64,000 nucleotides of DNA from Dromaius novaehollandiae. Taxonomy: Eukaryota > Chordata > Aves > Casuariiformes > Dromaiidae. Where the stretch lies: positions 19,894,469 to 19,958,468 of the forward strand of contig NC_088112.1 of assembly GCF_036370855.1 (NCBI RefSeq), given 5' to 3'. Positions within the stretch are counted from its first letter, which is position 1. Each line of letters opens with the position of its first letter. Under the pieces are notes generated by a model. That model was not told the origin of the DNA and did no database searches. It saw nothing but the letters and a program-made list of their open reading frames with translations. Both the position numbers and the translations under genes were made by a program. This document shows positions 1 through 13,339 of the stretch, in pieces.

Positions 1-394
1 GGCACCTACATTTAAAATAGGAAAAAAGTTAGCAAGTGTAAAACACATCAGTCCGTGCTCCAGAATATTTTCAGTCTGACTTTACATGTGTTCTTGTACC
101 CCATGAGCCATGTTGGCCATGAGAAGAAAATAAATCCAGTACTTCCCAGCTCCAAGAATTTAATTTCTGCCCAGATGCAAACAGATTAAATATTTCCATC
201 ACAATAAACTTTCTAGCTTTGCAGCATTTCTCATCAGTAGAAAAACTGCTGGCTGCCAGTTAACTGGAATTATTATTGGAAACAGGCTGTGTTGACCAGG
301 CCACTACTGTCACCTCCTTCTCTCTTAAAGCCAGGGAAGAAGAATCTTAAGCTTTCAAATGAACGATCTCCCAAGGAACTTCATTTAGTTGCGT

Positions 395-545
395 GCACAC
401 TTGGAGCTCGCCAGCCTCTCGGAGCCACTGCCATACAGGGATGTGGGTAGGTGGAAAGCGTCCAGGTCCCGCAGCTGGAACTTGACCCGCTGACCTCCTG
501 ACTCAGAGGCAAGAGTGTTATTTACTAAGTCAATCACAAGTATAA
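395..545 (+). mobile_element. Old tRNA-derived SINE (MIR-type) fossil (candidate)
   Basis: Plus-strand order AGCTGGAACTTGACCCGCTG, then ACCTCCTGACTCAGAGGCAA, then GAGTGTTATTTACTAAGTC resembles the MIR tail (GGATTTGAACCC, CTGACTCC, AGTGCTCTTTCCACTA). It is weak and diverged, but it explains the local GC-rich open frame on the other strand. Confidence 0.3.
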
Positions 546-3500
546 ACTCGAGGAAGGTGTGATCATCTAGGAATAATATATTTTTACTATGCGAGGTTCT
601 GAGCCAGTTGAGCCAGTTCATTCGCTCTGGTTTAGCTTGCTAGTTAACCTTTGCGAGTCCTGAAAATTTCACTATCAGTTTCTAATAAAGGAAAACGTCA
701 ACAGGCAGATAGGCCAGAAATTCATTATTTTCAGATACAAAGATTTTCTCAACTCTGTAAATCCACTCATAAATAATTCTGATTTATTGTAAATCAGTTA
801 TTGTATTCATAAATGCAGGGAAGTTAGTGAACAACGTAACTACCAAAAGAAATACTTTCATAACTTTGCAGGTGCACAAATCATAGCATATGGGAGAGGA
901 CTCAAAGGATAATGGAAAATGAAGCAGTTTAGGAAAGTCTATATGAAAAACAGCACTTACCTAGATGGATAAAAAAATCACTTCTTTTCATTCAACAGGT
1001 AATCTAATGCAAAATTCTAAAGTGAGGGAGCAAGCAGTCAAACATTACATTAAAAAAAACGAACGCCCCAAACAAATGAAAACGGGTTTGTCTTTTGGTT
1101 AGCATAACTGACAATAATGGACTCATGTTGCTCTTTCTTTGAGGTTAAGCAAAACTGACATAAGCTACACCTGAAACCAATCAGTACCGAGGCTTTGAGA
1201 AGATTCACACGCGAGGACTAAATTTGTCACAAATGGGTTGGTTTCCGATCCTAATGTAGCCAACTTGCTTTATTCTGACCTCCATTTAACAAATCAACTT
1301 AATGGGCACTGGGAGTGCTATAAAACTTAACAATGGAGTGATTTTAACTTTTAAAATATAGTTATGAAGCAAAATGTTGGAGAGCTCCTTCAATACTGGA
1401 AATCAAATTAAATCTAGACATTTTTTAACAGTCTTGACAGATATAATCCTAGTTACCATGTAAATTTATGGTAAGCTGCTGTGATATTAGCCACAGGTGC
1501 TACTTTTAATATATGGCCCGCATCTGGCTGGGAATAAAGTTTCTCAGAGGACTGAAAATGACCTCACTATCAGACAATGGAGAAGAAAAAAAACAAGACC
1601 ACTGTGGCATATAAAAAGCTGGAGATGTGGTCCACGACTGAATATTTGAAATAAAATTCATTTTAACTCCACAGATTGTAGGTTAAAGGATATTATGTTT
1701 TCAATACGTAAAAGGCGTGGACATATTTCAGCCAAACAGCCAAAAGATTAAGTATATAAAACAGCAATGAAATTCACTGCCTATGCATATAAAAACAAAT
1801 TTTCCAATCTTTGATCAACACAGAAGACAAAGCAATGTGCCGGGACTCAGAAAAGGAAGTATCGACACAGATTACATTCAGACATGCTCAGCATTATTGT
1901 ACAGTAAGTTAAACTAAGCTAAAGTGATTGGAGCAACCAGCACAGCACTAACTCATTAAGAATATGTCCCCGCTATTGCAGTTCCATAGGGTAAACTTGA
2001 TGAATGGTCCTGAAGAGCTTCACAAAGTAAAGGTACATAAAGAAAAGGACCCATGCCAAGGGATTTTCACCAAGTAAGATGATTAAAACAAATAAAGAAT
2101 TTCACTGCATATCCGACCAAATTACTTTGGATATATAACCATATTATAACCATGATATATAGCCACAAGCAATTTAAAGGGACAAAACTGAGTATGTCTT
2201 CCTACGGCAAAAGGAAAATAGCTGGCATTTCAATGAGGAAAAAAGGGCGTCTACTACTCTTTATAGTAATGTGTTCTGTGAGAGTTTGCTCTAGACTTTA
2301 TTCTGGATTTCAAGCAAAACAGCTAGCAAATTTAGAAAGGAAATGCAAAGTGAGAAGAATTATTTAACAGCTCTAGAACTTTTGCACATCTCTTTCAAAA
2401 AAGTTTGCAGAAAAACGAGATTCCACACTCACAACGAAACACATGTGCTTCTACTCTCACTACACGAAGTTCTCCAAAGTTTCCTTCCTATCATCTCTGC
2501 TCAGGCTCATCTTTCACCTGTGTCCTGTGTCACCAAAACAGAAAATGTATTTAAAATAACTTCTAAAAGTTTTAAAGCACTTGATTTCCTGTCATTTTCT
2601 AAAATGACATCAGAGGTCTCATGCATCTACTTTCCTTTTTTGGAAAAAGGCTAGATGAAATTATAAAAGCCTTCATTTTAAAATTATCCCATAAAGGAAA
2701 ACAGTTGTAAATACTGAACCTGACCATCAGCAAACATGCCCACCTTTGTAATTCTGCAACAGTATTTTTTACTTTTGCATGATTACCTAAGGAAATGCAA
2801 TCACACAGGCAGTTTCCCCCTAAACCCTCTGGTCAAATTTAACTAAATTTGACAAGAGACATGGAATTTTCAAAGCTACAATGTTCCTGCAAATTTTTAG
2901 CAGTTGGACAGAGAAGGACCCAAACTGAGGGCTCAACACTGCTCTTCCATTTGCCTGTAAGCAAACCAGCCAGCATATATGGTGCTTGGAGCCATTCATA
3001 GCCATGCTGCCTCCTGCCCAGTTCAGAGTCAGGCACAAGATGAAGCTGGAGGGACATCATGAGGGAGAAGAGCTGGAAGTATTTGAGTAATGGCAAAGAC
3101 GACAGGGGGGATAAATCCCTAGAAACCCAAGTTTCATGTTTCACCACTTCCAGAGGAGTTTTCTGTGTTACTACTCCTTCCTCCTCGGTTGTCAGGTCTG
3201 TCCACACAACCCAAGCAAGAAACTAACACGACTGGTCAGAAAAAAAACAGACTGGCTCCATGCAAAGTACTAAACCAAAAAGAGATCTTCAACTGAATTT
3301 CTGAATTACCTGTAAGCGCAATTTGTAAGAACAGGTGGGCAAAGTGTTTTCAGCAGAAATTCTGGATTTGAAGCTAACTCTGTCCCCTTTGCATGATCAC
3401 TCCTCATGAAGTTCAGTGAGATGAAATACTGAGAAAATTCCAGGAAATTCCTGAGATATAGGTCAGGACATGAAGGTATTCAGCAATTCTACCCTCCCTG

Positions 3501-6196
3501 GATTACTGACTTTCAAACATTTGTCCAATCTGCAGTTTCCTTTCTGAATCTCAGAACTATAACTAGTAAAACCTACTGGTACAGTCTGAAAGTGCCAATT
3601 ACACTTCTATCACGGTTTTGAATTTAGCTTTGGCAGACTGGAAACAAGCTGCTTGCTCTCTAGCCTGAAGATGAACTTTTTGTTGCAGTCACACAGAAAC
3701 AGTAATTAACAGGCTTTAAAACATGCCTTTTTGGGGATACAAAGTAGCCTGAAAGCCCAGATAACTTTTTTGTTCTTCCTGCCTCCCACAACAGTTCTCC
3801 CCAGCACATTTTAAAAGCCAGATTCACTTTTCTGTTCTCTGCCAGCTCACAAAGGAACAACAACAACAGAGGAAAAACACAAGAGGAAAACAGGCTGTGA
3901 TACTAGCCCTGGGTTTTGCTGCCTTGTTGCCAGTCGATGGCTATAGAAAGTACACCTGTAGACAAGAAAAAAGACAATTTAATAAGCTCTGATATAACTG
4001 TAAAGTTTATGGTGGCTCATCTTCACCCAGAACCATCTCAGAGATCTCCTGGAGAGCAGTCTAAGTCTATCCACCCCAATTCTGCCAGGCCTCACCCTCA
4101 CAGTCAGACCTTTTCCTTCAAACAAAGCCCTGCTGAAGTAAAGAGGTCTTTAAGAGTATAACAGGATCTGTTCATTGCAATTAAATAGTACGGCCAGAGC
4201 TTCTGAACGCATGCGCTCCAGGAAAAGTACCGCAACTCCGTATGTTATCTAACATGATCACGTCTCCATTCTCACTAAGGTCTCTGAGCTCTCTAGCAGA
4301 TAATTCAGCAGGGGATCTCTTTTAAGTAAGCACACCTAAACAACCCTCCTTGAGGTAAGAGACATGAAATTCTAATAGGTTGCTGCCTACAGGCTATTAA
4401 GCAGTATCAATAATACATGCAACTGCTAACAACAAAGCATCGACAAGGAGGAAATGATGTATCAGTATGATAAATACACCTACTCCAGAGGATAAGGCAT
4501 TCTCCTCTGGAGTTCAGCTGTGTTTGTGTTTATTCCCACAGTTAGCGTATCTTATACAAGATTTAGAACACCTACCCACAAGGCTATCTTGAAGTAAAGG
4601 AAACAAAAACAGGTCTTTGAGGAAGATAAAGAAAAAACTCTTTTGCCTCCATATGTTACCGTGCTTCGGTGGTAAGCCGGGCAGCACGGAGAACAGACAA
4701 GAGTAGTAATAGCACCGCAGTGGGAGAGGAACCAAACATCTCAGTCAGGAGCTGCTCAGCTGAAGGGCGAGAAACAAGTCTTGTCAGGCATCAGACACTT
4801 CTCTTTGGGCCTGCACCATGTCGTGGAGTACAGGACACCAGGAACACTAACACTGTTTTAGCCAGGACATCAGGACTCGCACGTGCCAGGCACCCACAGC
4901 AGTAAAATTAACCAGAGGTTTTATATTGGGATTTCAAACTGTTTCCAACTTGTTTTAGAGAAGTGTATCCCAAAAGCCCATTTTCATGAAAATGTATCTT
5001 CAAAATAACAAACAGCATCAGCAGTTTTAAGCTCTGTGTTGCAAAATAACTCTGTAAGCCAGAAGTGTCATTAGCTTGTCAGTTAGGAAGAAGGCAGCCC
5101 ATTTCTGATCGCTTTTAACCAAGCTAATCTCAGCCTGAAAGCTTCAGGAATCTAAATAACTCTTGTTTCACAGAAGTTTCATTTCATTCTCATGCTGAAA
5201 ATAATATACATAAACCAAGTTCATGTCTACACATTTGCACAACTTTATAATAAAAGTTGTGTTTATATTCTTAACATCTGTTGACATATACAAACTTTGT
5301 AAACCTGGCATAGATTTTAAAGACACAGAATTTTCCATGCATCACGAACATTATCTGTGCGAAGCAATAAAAAAAAGCAATGAATACATTAATCATACCA
5401 ATATCATCTGCAAAACATAAATCTGAAATACCTTTCATGTCAGCTCAACTAACTCAATTTTTTTTACACACCTGATTTTATGCCATCTGTAAAAGGACAG
5501 AACGAAGATCACTGAGGAAATTATATTTCTCAGTTCTCTGACTTTTACTAAATACTCACACTTTAAATATTGTAAACGGAAGATTTATTGCATGAAATAA
5601 AAGAAGCTGTACCTAAAAGTTTGTTCTTTTCATTACAAGACTAAACTCTCCCACACTACAAAGCAGGTATATAGCTCTATTTTTGTCATGTGTTCCCTAA
5701 GTTGTAATAAACATTATTTACTTAGAGTATTGGTAAGTATAAGTTTCAATAAGCATACACATGCATCAGTTTTAATTCACTTCCAGCTTCAGTTTTCCAA
5801 AAGACAAGTACTTGCTCCCTACCACCAGCTCTGAATGTCCTAGCTGGAAATCACAGACTAAGCCCTTCCCCGGGCCTATGATACCACAAACAGCTTCCAC
5901 CCTCTGCAATCGCAAATGAGGGTACTTCATCCGTTTTCTAAAAATCAGTAAGTGATATTCTGCCTTCAGAAATTCACATATAACCTTGATCCTAATTAGA
6001 GCTACAGAGAGAATCCACTCTACTTGTTTTCCCAGCTGGACGTACCAAGTGCTGCCACGAAAAAGCTAAATTTTGAAGCCAGTTCCCAACTTCTGCTGAC
6101 ACAGTTCTCATAGTCTCCCTTAGAGAAGGTCTGTGAAGGGCAAGCAAGAATGGAACACAGATTGTACCAATACCGTCCAACCAAATGAAGTGGCAA

Positions 6197-6217
6197 TTTT
6201 ATTTATTTATTTATTTA
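6197..6217. repeat. TTTA microsatellite
   Basis: Five TTTA units in PCBD2 intron 2. A short simple repeat with no further feature. Confidence 0.9.
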
Positions 6218-8534
6218 AAGACTACCATTTCTAAAGGGATATGTACTAGAAGTATGAACATCTACTTCATAACCATTTCCTAGTATGTGTATTTACATAC
6301 GCTTGATTTCCTATACACGTATGTTCTTTATCAAACTTCAAGTTAGGCAGACATATGAACATCTACGTATTTTGTAAGACAGATCTACTGGAGTCAACAC
6401 ACCAACTTTCTCATTTTGGGCTGAAAAAATGGGTTTTCTAGCTATCTGCTGGTGGGGCACACTGATTTGTCTCTTGATATGTCTACCAGTACACTGTCTA
6501 AATGCATCTGATCAAAATGATTTAACACATTTACAGTATGCAAAAATATTTTTGATTAACTCTTAAAAAAAATTTCTAGTTTGCTGAACCAACAAGGTTG
6601 GTTTTGCCCTGGCAGGAACACCGTTTCAGGAATATTTCAAGCCTAAAAGCTGAAATCTCAACTCTTCCACGTGTTTCTTTCATCTCATCAAGGTCAAACA
6701 TGCCGCTCTCTCTTGGTTCTTCCAGTTCTCCTAGCTGCCTTTACATGTCACCGAGGTTTCATGCAAGCTTCCTCTCAGGGACTCCCCTCCTTTGCTGCCC
6801 CGTGATTTGTTATATGATATGGTTTAATTTGTTCTATATTAACTTTCAGGTTTAAAGTGCAATCCAGGAAAAAAAAATGCACCGAGGACTCTGTGCTCTC
6901 TGGAACAACACTGTGCTGCTTGTGAGCTCATTTTTCAGCAGTTTTCTGTTTTTCTTTCACCTAGCTCAGAACAGCCTGGGAGCACTTCACTCACCTTCCC
7001 TCTACTGTCTGGGCTTTCCTTACTATGACAACTGCTATCTGAAATAGCAAAAAGAAAGAGTCAGCGTTGCAAATTGTTGTTTATCTAGCTTACTATGATT
7101 TCCTAAAGATCTCTGTCTGAGCTTAAGCATAGCCGTGTAAACAAACAACTCACAGCACACTCTTAGTCCCTACATACACCAACAAATACCAGTTTGGTGT
7201 TCTGCTATGTCCTTCCAGGAGTGGAGAAAAGACTCATCTTACCCAGAGCAAGTCACCTTAGTAAAATCCTGTTTCCTCTCACACCTGAGAAAGCACATCT
7301 TTCAGAAATAAAATAGAACGGGAATTGTCTTCATTCACTTCCACATACAGGCTGTTTTCCAATACTATGAGAAAATCTTGCATTGCTCCCCTCCTCCCCT
7401 AAAAAAGTAATCGTTAGTATTCACTAATTCACAATTCACTGTTACTTTGGCCAGAACGAAAAAAATTGAAAATAGCTGAATTTAAGGAACAGAACCAAAT
7501 GGAAGAGCAGCAGCAGAATTAACACACATTATAGCAAACTTTCAAAAGAGGTCAGGACACAAATATAACTGAAATGGTAACCACATGCTATAAATGTTCA
7601 TCTTTTGGCAACATGTCCTTAAATATGAACCTAAACATGCTAAATAGACTAGCTATAACGAAAGGTGCAAATAACTATTATTCTTAATTTTAGTTTTGGG
7701 GAAATTAACAGGACACAAACTCACAAATTTAGGACACTATGAGAGAACATAGACATTCAATACAGTTAACTAGTTCTTGGGAGATGACTTTTTCAAAAAG
7801 TCTCTTGATTCATCAAAAGTCAAATTTTCTTGCAAATAAATATTTAAGTAACTAGAATGCAGCTGACCCTAAGTTTCAAGAAAACTTCAATATTTTCAAA
7901 ACAAGTCTGCAACTAATTTCAAAGATGTGTTCTTGAAAGTTTGTATTATGGCTCAGGATTCTGACCTCAAATATAAACCCAGCAAGGCCTAAGCAATAAT
8001 CCGCTGTGCCAAAGGCAGTGCAAGATCAGCTACTGCAATTCATTCAAAAGTGTATTAGAACTCCACTTTCCTGTTTAGGAGATGAAGCTTATCATACTTT
8101 CCTGACCTTCTTTCCCAAAAGTTTCGGTTCTTACATTTACCCACCTTTTTCAAGTTCTTACCAGACAAAAACGAACTGCACTATCCAACAGCTAAATATT
8201 TCTATCATTAATCTAGGACTGCTACTAATTAAATTTAAAAAAAAAATCAGGATCAAATATTATTTGTCTAATCCCATAGTACCAACCCTGACCCCAATAT
8301 TAAGAAATTGTATTTGCATGGTAGATATATTCTAATATTCACAAAATGGAATTTATTCACTCCACCTAATAAGATCAGAATCAGAGAACAATCCACCCAG
8401 GCAAATCCAACAGTGTTTGGCCTCAAAAGGACACTCCCAAATTTCTGAATATAAATATTTTCCCATCAGGATCATATGGAAATTAAAGTAATTATGTTTC
8501 CTTTAAATTAAAAGTGGCATATAACGATAATTAC

Positions 8535-8666
8535 CTGATTAAAATTTTTGAAATTGAACTCTTTGTAGATGGCATCTCTTTCGCCTAACTCAGACCAGCC
8601 TGAAGCTTTAAGATCAAGCAAAACTTGGTTCCTTTCCTCTGTTGTCAACCAGTGAGACTGTGAAGA
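8535..8666 (-). CDS. PCBD2: PCBD2 exon 2: start of pterin dehydratase domain
   Basis: Encodes 44 residues, [18 protein letters not shown] through [18 protein letters not shown] and FKNFNQ. The acceptor is preceded by about 45 bases of nearly pure pyrimidine on the minus strand (8670-8712). Donor CAG|GTAATT. Confidence 0.95.
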
Positions 8667-11600
8667 CTATTAAGAGAAGAAGGAAAAAAAAAAGGAAGAA
8701 AAAAAAGAAACATTCCACAAGTGAGGTTTTATACAACAATAAGAAAACAACACAATGAAATTGTGGTTATGTATTGTAGAAATGTAAATGTTCAAGAAAT
8801 AAGAGGTAGAAAAATCACTATGTGATTTGTTACTTTTTATAATTTCACAGACCAGCATAATTCACATTACTTAAAACAACCAAGAAACACTGTTTCTGTT
8901 TGGTCTATTAAGTTTGGCTATATATTTTTGTATTGAACTATAGATGAGTGATAGACTCTTATGAGACCAAACATGCACACCAGCATACCTGTACCCTATA
9001 GTTTGTTCACCTGAATTATCCAGATGCGGATTTGGAATCCAGATGATTCCAAATTGAATTAATTTCCATATATTCATTTTGCCACATAAATAAGATTATT
9101 TACATTATGCACTAAATGTACAGTTACATGAGGCTAGAAGGGATATATTAGGGGAATATTTGTATTTTAAAAGACAGAAACAACATACAGTATGAGAGTA
9201 TATTACAGATAACTTGTATTTTACTATTCCTAAGAAAGTAAAAATAGATTTACAAATAGCAAGCATTGCAGAAGTCTAAAAGCAATAGAAAGGGGTTTTT
9301 TTCACTGACAACACACAAAAAAATTGACAATACAAACACATGCAGTTACAAGTTATTGGTACAAGCACTAGATTCTAAACAGCACTTATTCATATGTCCA
9401 ATTTTAAGCAAAATGACTCCTTCTAAACCCAGTGGGAGCACAGACTTGACAGATTATGCTACCTGCTTAAATATCTAAATCAGTGCCTCAAAAAACAGGC
9501 CTGAAGACAGAAGGGTCTACAGGTTATTTGGAAGAGGTCTGATATTTTTCCTAGAAACTGAGATTAAAAATCTGTTTAATTACAGGCTGTATATTTTAAC
9601 AGACTGGTTTCAAATTCACTCTATAAATGTAATGATTTAACAGGAAGAAGTTTTCTCCCTACTAGAGCAAAATTCAGTTTGCTTTAGTCTTTATGAATAT
9701 TAGTAGGCTATCACAATTATGTGAAGCCTTACTGAAAGTTGCTGAGCAGTTTTGCACCAGGACTTCAATAATGTTTTGAAGGCCTGTAGATATCTAACAC
9801 AAAGCTCTTCTGTTCAAACTTGTTTTTTCCTTTTTTTTTTTTTTTTTTGACAGCTACATGCGCAGTTATTTCATTACAGAAGTGCCAGTATCCGACCTCC
9901 AGCCACTGTCTTGTCACATGTACTTACAAACTAATTTGACAGTGCTAATGGGGACAATTAGTGTTCCCGCGAATCCAGTTTGATGTGCAGGCAGGTCTGT
10001 GCTCACCGCTCTGGTACAAACACAAGGAGCAGCCCCTCTGCCACCAGATGGTGCTCTATGGCAAATCAGAACAGAGGTTAATGCAATTAATTCTAGCTGA
10101 GCAAAAGCCTTCAAGAACGCTCTTTATTGCCAAATGTTTATCTCACAGAATCTAATAGCAAATACACAGGCATTGCTAAGGAGCAACCTACCGAAGCCTC
10201 TGTAATTTCCAAGAAGCAAAAGTTTCACCAGTAACAAGGGACAAAAAAGCAGTCTGAAGTCACTCCAAAGCATCGCTATGATTTTGTGTGTTCAATGGGA
10301 TATATCCATCCTAACACATGGGTTTCACAGTGCCCAAACTGAACTAATTTAGGCTCTTTACTCTTCAGAGTAACACTTCAGACTTGCAAGAACAAAGTAG
10401 TCGTTTGATATCAAATTTGTGTTGCTATGACAATACTTTGTAGGTTTGAATTTCTTTTTACTTCTTTTTTTCCCATCACTTGTAAATATTGCCAAAGTTA
10501 AAATAATAAATTTGAAGACCACTATTATCTGCCAAGAGGTGAAATTAGCAGGATGATTTAAGAAAATTCTCAGAGGTTTTGTTTTAGATAGCAAAGTCCA
10601 GGATTTGGACCAGGAATCAGTACAAAGTTCATTCTCCTGGCTGTCAGTAGAGATTTTGTTTGGTTAGCTCTAAACACATTTCAGTTACCTTCCCAAGGCC
10701 TTATTTAGGCCACAGAAGTGAAAGAGACAATGGTGTGATTTAAAATTAGATCACATATTTCTTCACATAAACACGGAGATCGAGTTTGACGTAGGACTGG
10801 GTGCATATCAAGCATAGGATTTTGTTTAGAAATAAATTGTGAAGGCCATGTTTCGCATTGTTTTCTCAAACATATTACAACCATTTACGGATGATTCAGA
10901 AATGCAGCAGAAAGCAACATTAACGTGCTTTAAAAAATGCGAAAGTATGAGGTGCCATCTGCATTTCCACAACTACACATCCATAGCACTGTGCAACAGA
11001 ACAGAGCGCAAATTGTCTGAAAAGGTAGAAAAGCACAAAAAAAGCCAACGCAGCATGGACATTGAAACGTAAACAAGGACTCAGCACACAAAACCGCTAC
11101 AGCCGACCCGTGACACACTGGTGACAGGCTATCATATGAGGGCTTTAGCAAACAACATCCATTTGGGAGAAGTTCAGGGAAAAAAGCCTGAGCCAAGAAA
11201 AAAAGATTGCATTAGTTATGTAAAAGATTAGCACAAAATATTTAGTGTTTGAGGGGCAACAGCCGAAATCTGCATATGCAATTAGTTATTACGGCATGTA
11301 AAAAAATATATAGATATATACTAGTTATTAAAAAATAAATAAATCAACAAATCAGAATCTCTCTGCTCTGTAGGGGCTGAAATACATAACCTGAGGGGAA
11401 AAGTCTCACTTGCTGAGATATATAGAAGCCTGGAGGATTTAGGGCTGCTGAAGGCTAACCCCAGCGCGTCGCCCCTCGCCGCTGCGCCGCTCTCCCAGTT
11501 CGGGCTACGCGCCCCGGCCGTGCTCGGAGGCAATGTAGCGCACCGGGAAGACCCTACACGGGGAGGGGGACACGCGACGCCGTGTCGCGGGGGTGCAAGC

Positions 11601-12015
11601 CTGGCTGTCGGCCCCAACGGCCGCGCACCTGCCCTTGGCGGGGGCCACCACCGCTCCCCGGGCCTTGGCCAGCGCTGCCGCGTCCCGCCGCCCTTCCCAA
11701 AGCGGGCCGAGGGCCTCTGCCCCCAGCTGAGGGCCGCAGGGCCCAGGCCCAGGCTCAGGCCTAGACCCAGGCCCGGGGACAGGCCCGTGCGGGCGGGCTG
11801 CCCCCTCCGGACACCCGCCCCGGAGGACGCGGCGCCCCCTGCCCCGCTCGGGGCCTCCCGCGCCGCCGCGGGCCCCGCTCCCCCCCGCGCCGCCGCCGCC
11901 GCCACCGCCGCGCGAGGCGCCTCACCATGGCGGCGCGGCTCCCGCCGGCGGCCCCCGCCGCCGCCCGCCGCGCTCCCAGCAGCGCCCGCCGCAGCGCGGC
12001 CCCGCCGCCCGGCAT
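8535..12015 (-). CDS. PCBD2: PCBD2 (pterin-4a-carbinolamine dehydratase 2 / DCoH2), 5' two exons
   Basis: Dehydratase of tetrahydrobiopterin recycling and dimerisation cofactor of HNF1. Exon 1 is 11926-12015 and exon 2 is 8535-8666. They join in phase 0 to give 74 residues ending FKNFNQ. Exon 2 ([18 protein letters not shown], then [18 protein letters not shown]) is diagnostic of the family. The catalytic His segment (NHHPEW) belongs to the next exon, which I searched for in 1-8534 and did not find; it must lie left of the window. Exon 1 encodes an Arg/Ala-rich leader resembling a mitochondrial presequence, followed by a second Met exactly at the splice junction. Confidence 0.9.
8667..11925 (-). 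other. PCBD2: PCBD2 intron 1
   Basis: About 3.3 kb, AT-rich except where it enters the CpG island above 11450. It contains an 18-base T run at 9831-9848 and a CTCF-like motif at 10039-10057. No exons are recognised. Confidence 0.7.
9831..9848. repeat. Poly(T) run, 18 bases
   Basis: Simple T run in PCBD2 intron 1. On the minus strand it is an A run, but no retrotransposon body was recognised next to it. Confidence 0.9.
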
Positions 12016-12230
12016 GGCGCCGCGCCCGCTCCGCCCCCGGGAGGAGCCCCGCGCCCCGGCCCGGGGAAAGCGGCGACGAGGAGCAGCTGCCCCCGCGCCG
12101 CCGGGGACCGCAAAGCCGGGCAGGCCCGGGCGAGGGGAGACGCGGCCGGAGGAGAAGTTCCCGCGTCCAGGCTGACGGCCTGGTGCCACCCAGCCTGCAG
12201 GCAGTCACTGTGCATTCCTAATTTGCCAAA
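11450..12230. promoter_or_regulatory. PCBD2: CpG island at the PCBD2 5' end
   Basis: About 780 bases of very high GC content covering PCBD2 exon 1 and the start of intron 1. Sharp AT-rich borders lie on both sides. GC boxes are seen near 12025-12060. Several open frames of 80-295 codons overlap it on both strands, as expected for CpG-rich DNA with few stop codons. Confidence 0.75.
11926..12015 (-). CDS. PCBD2: PCBD2 exon 1: Arg/Ala-rich leader
   Basis: Encodes 30 residues, [19 protein letters not shown] through GGSRAAM. The donor ATG|GTGAGG immediately follows the internal Met codon. No in-frame ATG lies further upstream; the open frame only continues to GTG/CTG codons. The human protein has a similar leader ending in AAM. 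Confidence 0.82.
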
Positions 12231-13339
12231 AGTTTAAGGTTTTCAGTCCCCTAAGGACAGCACTGGAATAGGCACCCTTCAAAGCAGAGGAGGCACAATC
12301 ATTTTTTTAAAGACATCACTAGTTCTTTATAGGTGTCAGTGGAGACGATTAGCGGGGAGAATCCAGCCCTGTGCCTCTCAAACCAGCTGGGTGCTAGAAG
12401 GGACGAGCTCTCCGGTCCTCAAAATCTTGACTCTTATTAATAAAATACTTTCTAACCTTAACCTCAGTAATATCCAAGTTTTATCACTGCAGTTTCCATT
12501 TAACACACACAAATAAAGGACCTGACCCTTCCATATCTGGAAAGTTATGGAAAAAAAGAAAATAGATTTATTTTGTAGGAATAGGAGTCCTTTGTTAAGC
12601 AACAGAACTTATGACTGTACTTGCTCCTTCTTGGTTTAATTTCCACTCTAAAGCTTCATACCAGGGTTTCAGAGCAAGCCTATGCCCGTATAAATGCTAT
12701 GCCAGCAAATAATCATAAAAAATGCAACATACCAGACTGTTACTCAGACCTTATTCAAGATCTTGCACAACGAAAAAAGCCTTATCAATTCTTTATGTAG
12801 CATCAACTGCAGACTTTTCAACCAAGCAAACATATGTTAGCAGAAATGTTAATAAAACTAGTCTCACTGATTTAGGTAGGTGATTCATACCTCACAAGTC
12901 TGTAAGAAAGTGACTTAAGGTCATGCAAAAGGAATGTAATTTAATTCCATAGGAAAGTGCTAAATACATTATGCACCCCTCCCACCCCCCACACATATAC
13001 AATGCAATCAGCTTTAGAAACTATTCTAAATCGAAGAACTGCCATTGCGAGTCAGACTGTTACTCAAAACTCACAGACCACAGTGAACAAGGTGAAGAGC
13101 ATCTAACCTCAGTACCAAAGGTGGGAAATAGTCACCCTGTCTAGAACTGTACAAGCTTTTAAATTTTTATTGTTGCTGGTATTACTGTATCCAAAAGTGC
13201 AAAGCAAATACATACTGTTATAAAGTCTTTTTAGACAATGCAATCATTTGTTTGACGTACACTAATTTTTAAAACATCTTTTTCTTCTCTATAGTTCATT
13301 TTCCTGACAATCAAACTAATTTAGTAACAGCACCTTTCA
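12231..13339. other. Intergenic between PCBD2 and TXNDC15
   Basis: About 1.1 kb of AT-rich sequence between the PCBD2 CpG island and the TXNDC15 poly(A) region. No gene, RNA or repeat is recognised. Confidence 0.6.

Larger units (their letters stand above)
1..8534 (-). other. PCBD2: PCBD2 intron 2 (partial)
   Basis: AT-rich sequence between exon 2 and the left edge. No exon of PCBD2 or of another gene was recognised on either strand. A MIR-like fossil is possible at about 395-540 and a TTTA microsatellite lies at 6197-6217. Otherwise nothing specific is seen. Confidence 0.7.

Noticed and set aside
385-621. Minus-strand open frame of 78 codons, considered as an exon of a neighbouring gene such as CATSPER3
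   Set aside because: The translation does not match CATSPER3 or PCBD2, there is no convincing splice pair, and the GC-rich part resembles an old SINE.
1-8534. Search for PCBD2 exons 3 and 4 (NHHPEW and later segments)
   Set aside because: No matching sequence on the minus strand; these exons are presumed to lie left of the window.
11321-12221. Open frames of 233 and 295 codons on opposite strands around PCBD2 exon 1
   Set aside because: They are rich in Pro, Ala, Arg and Gly, overlap each other and the real exon, and arise because CpG-island DNA has few stop codons.
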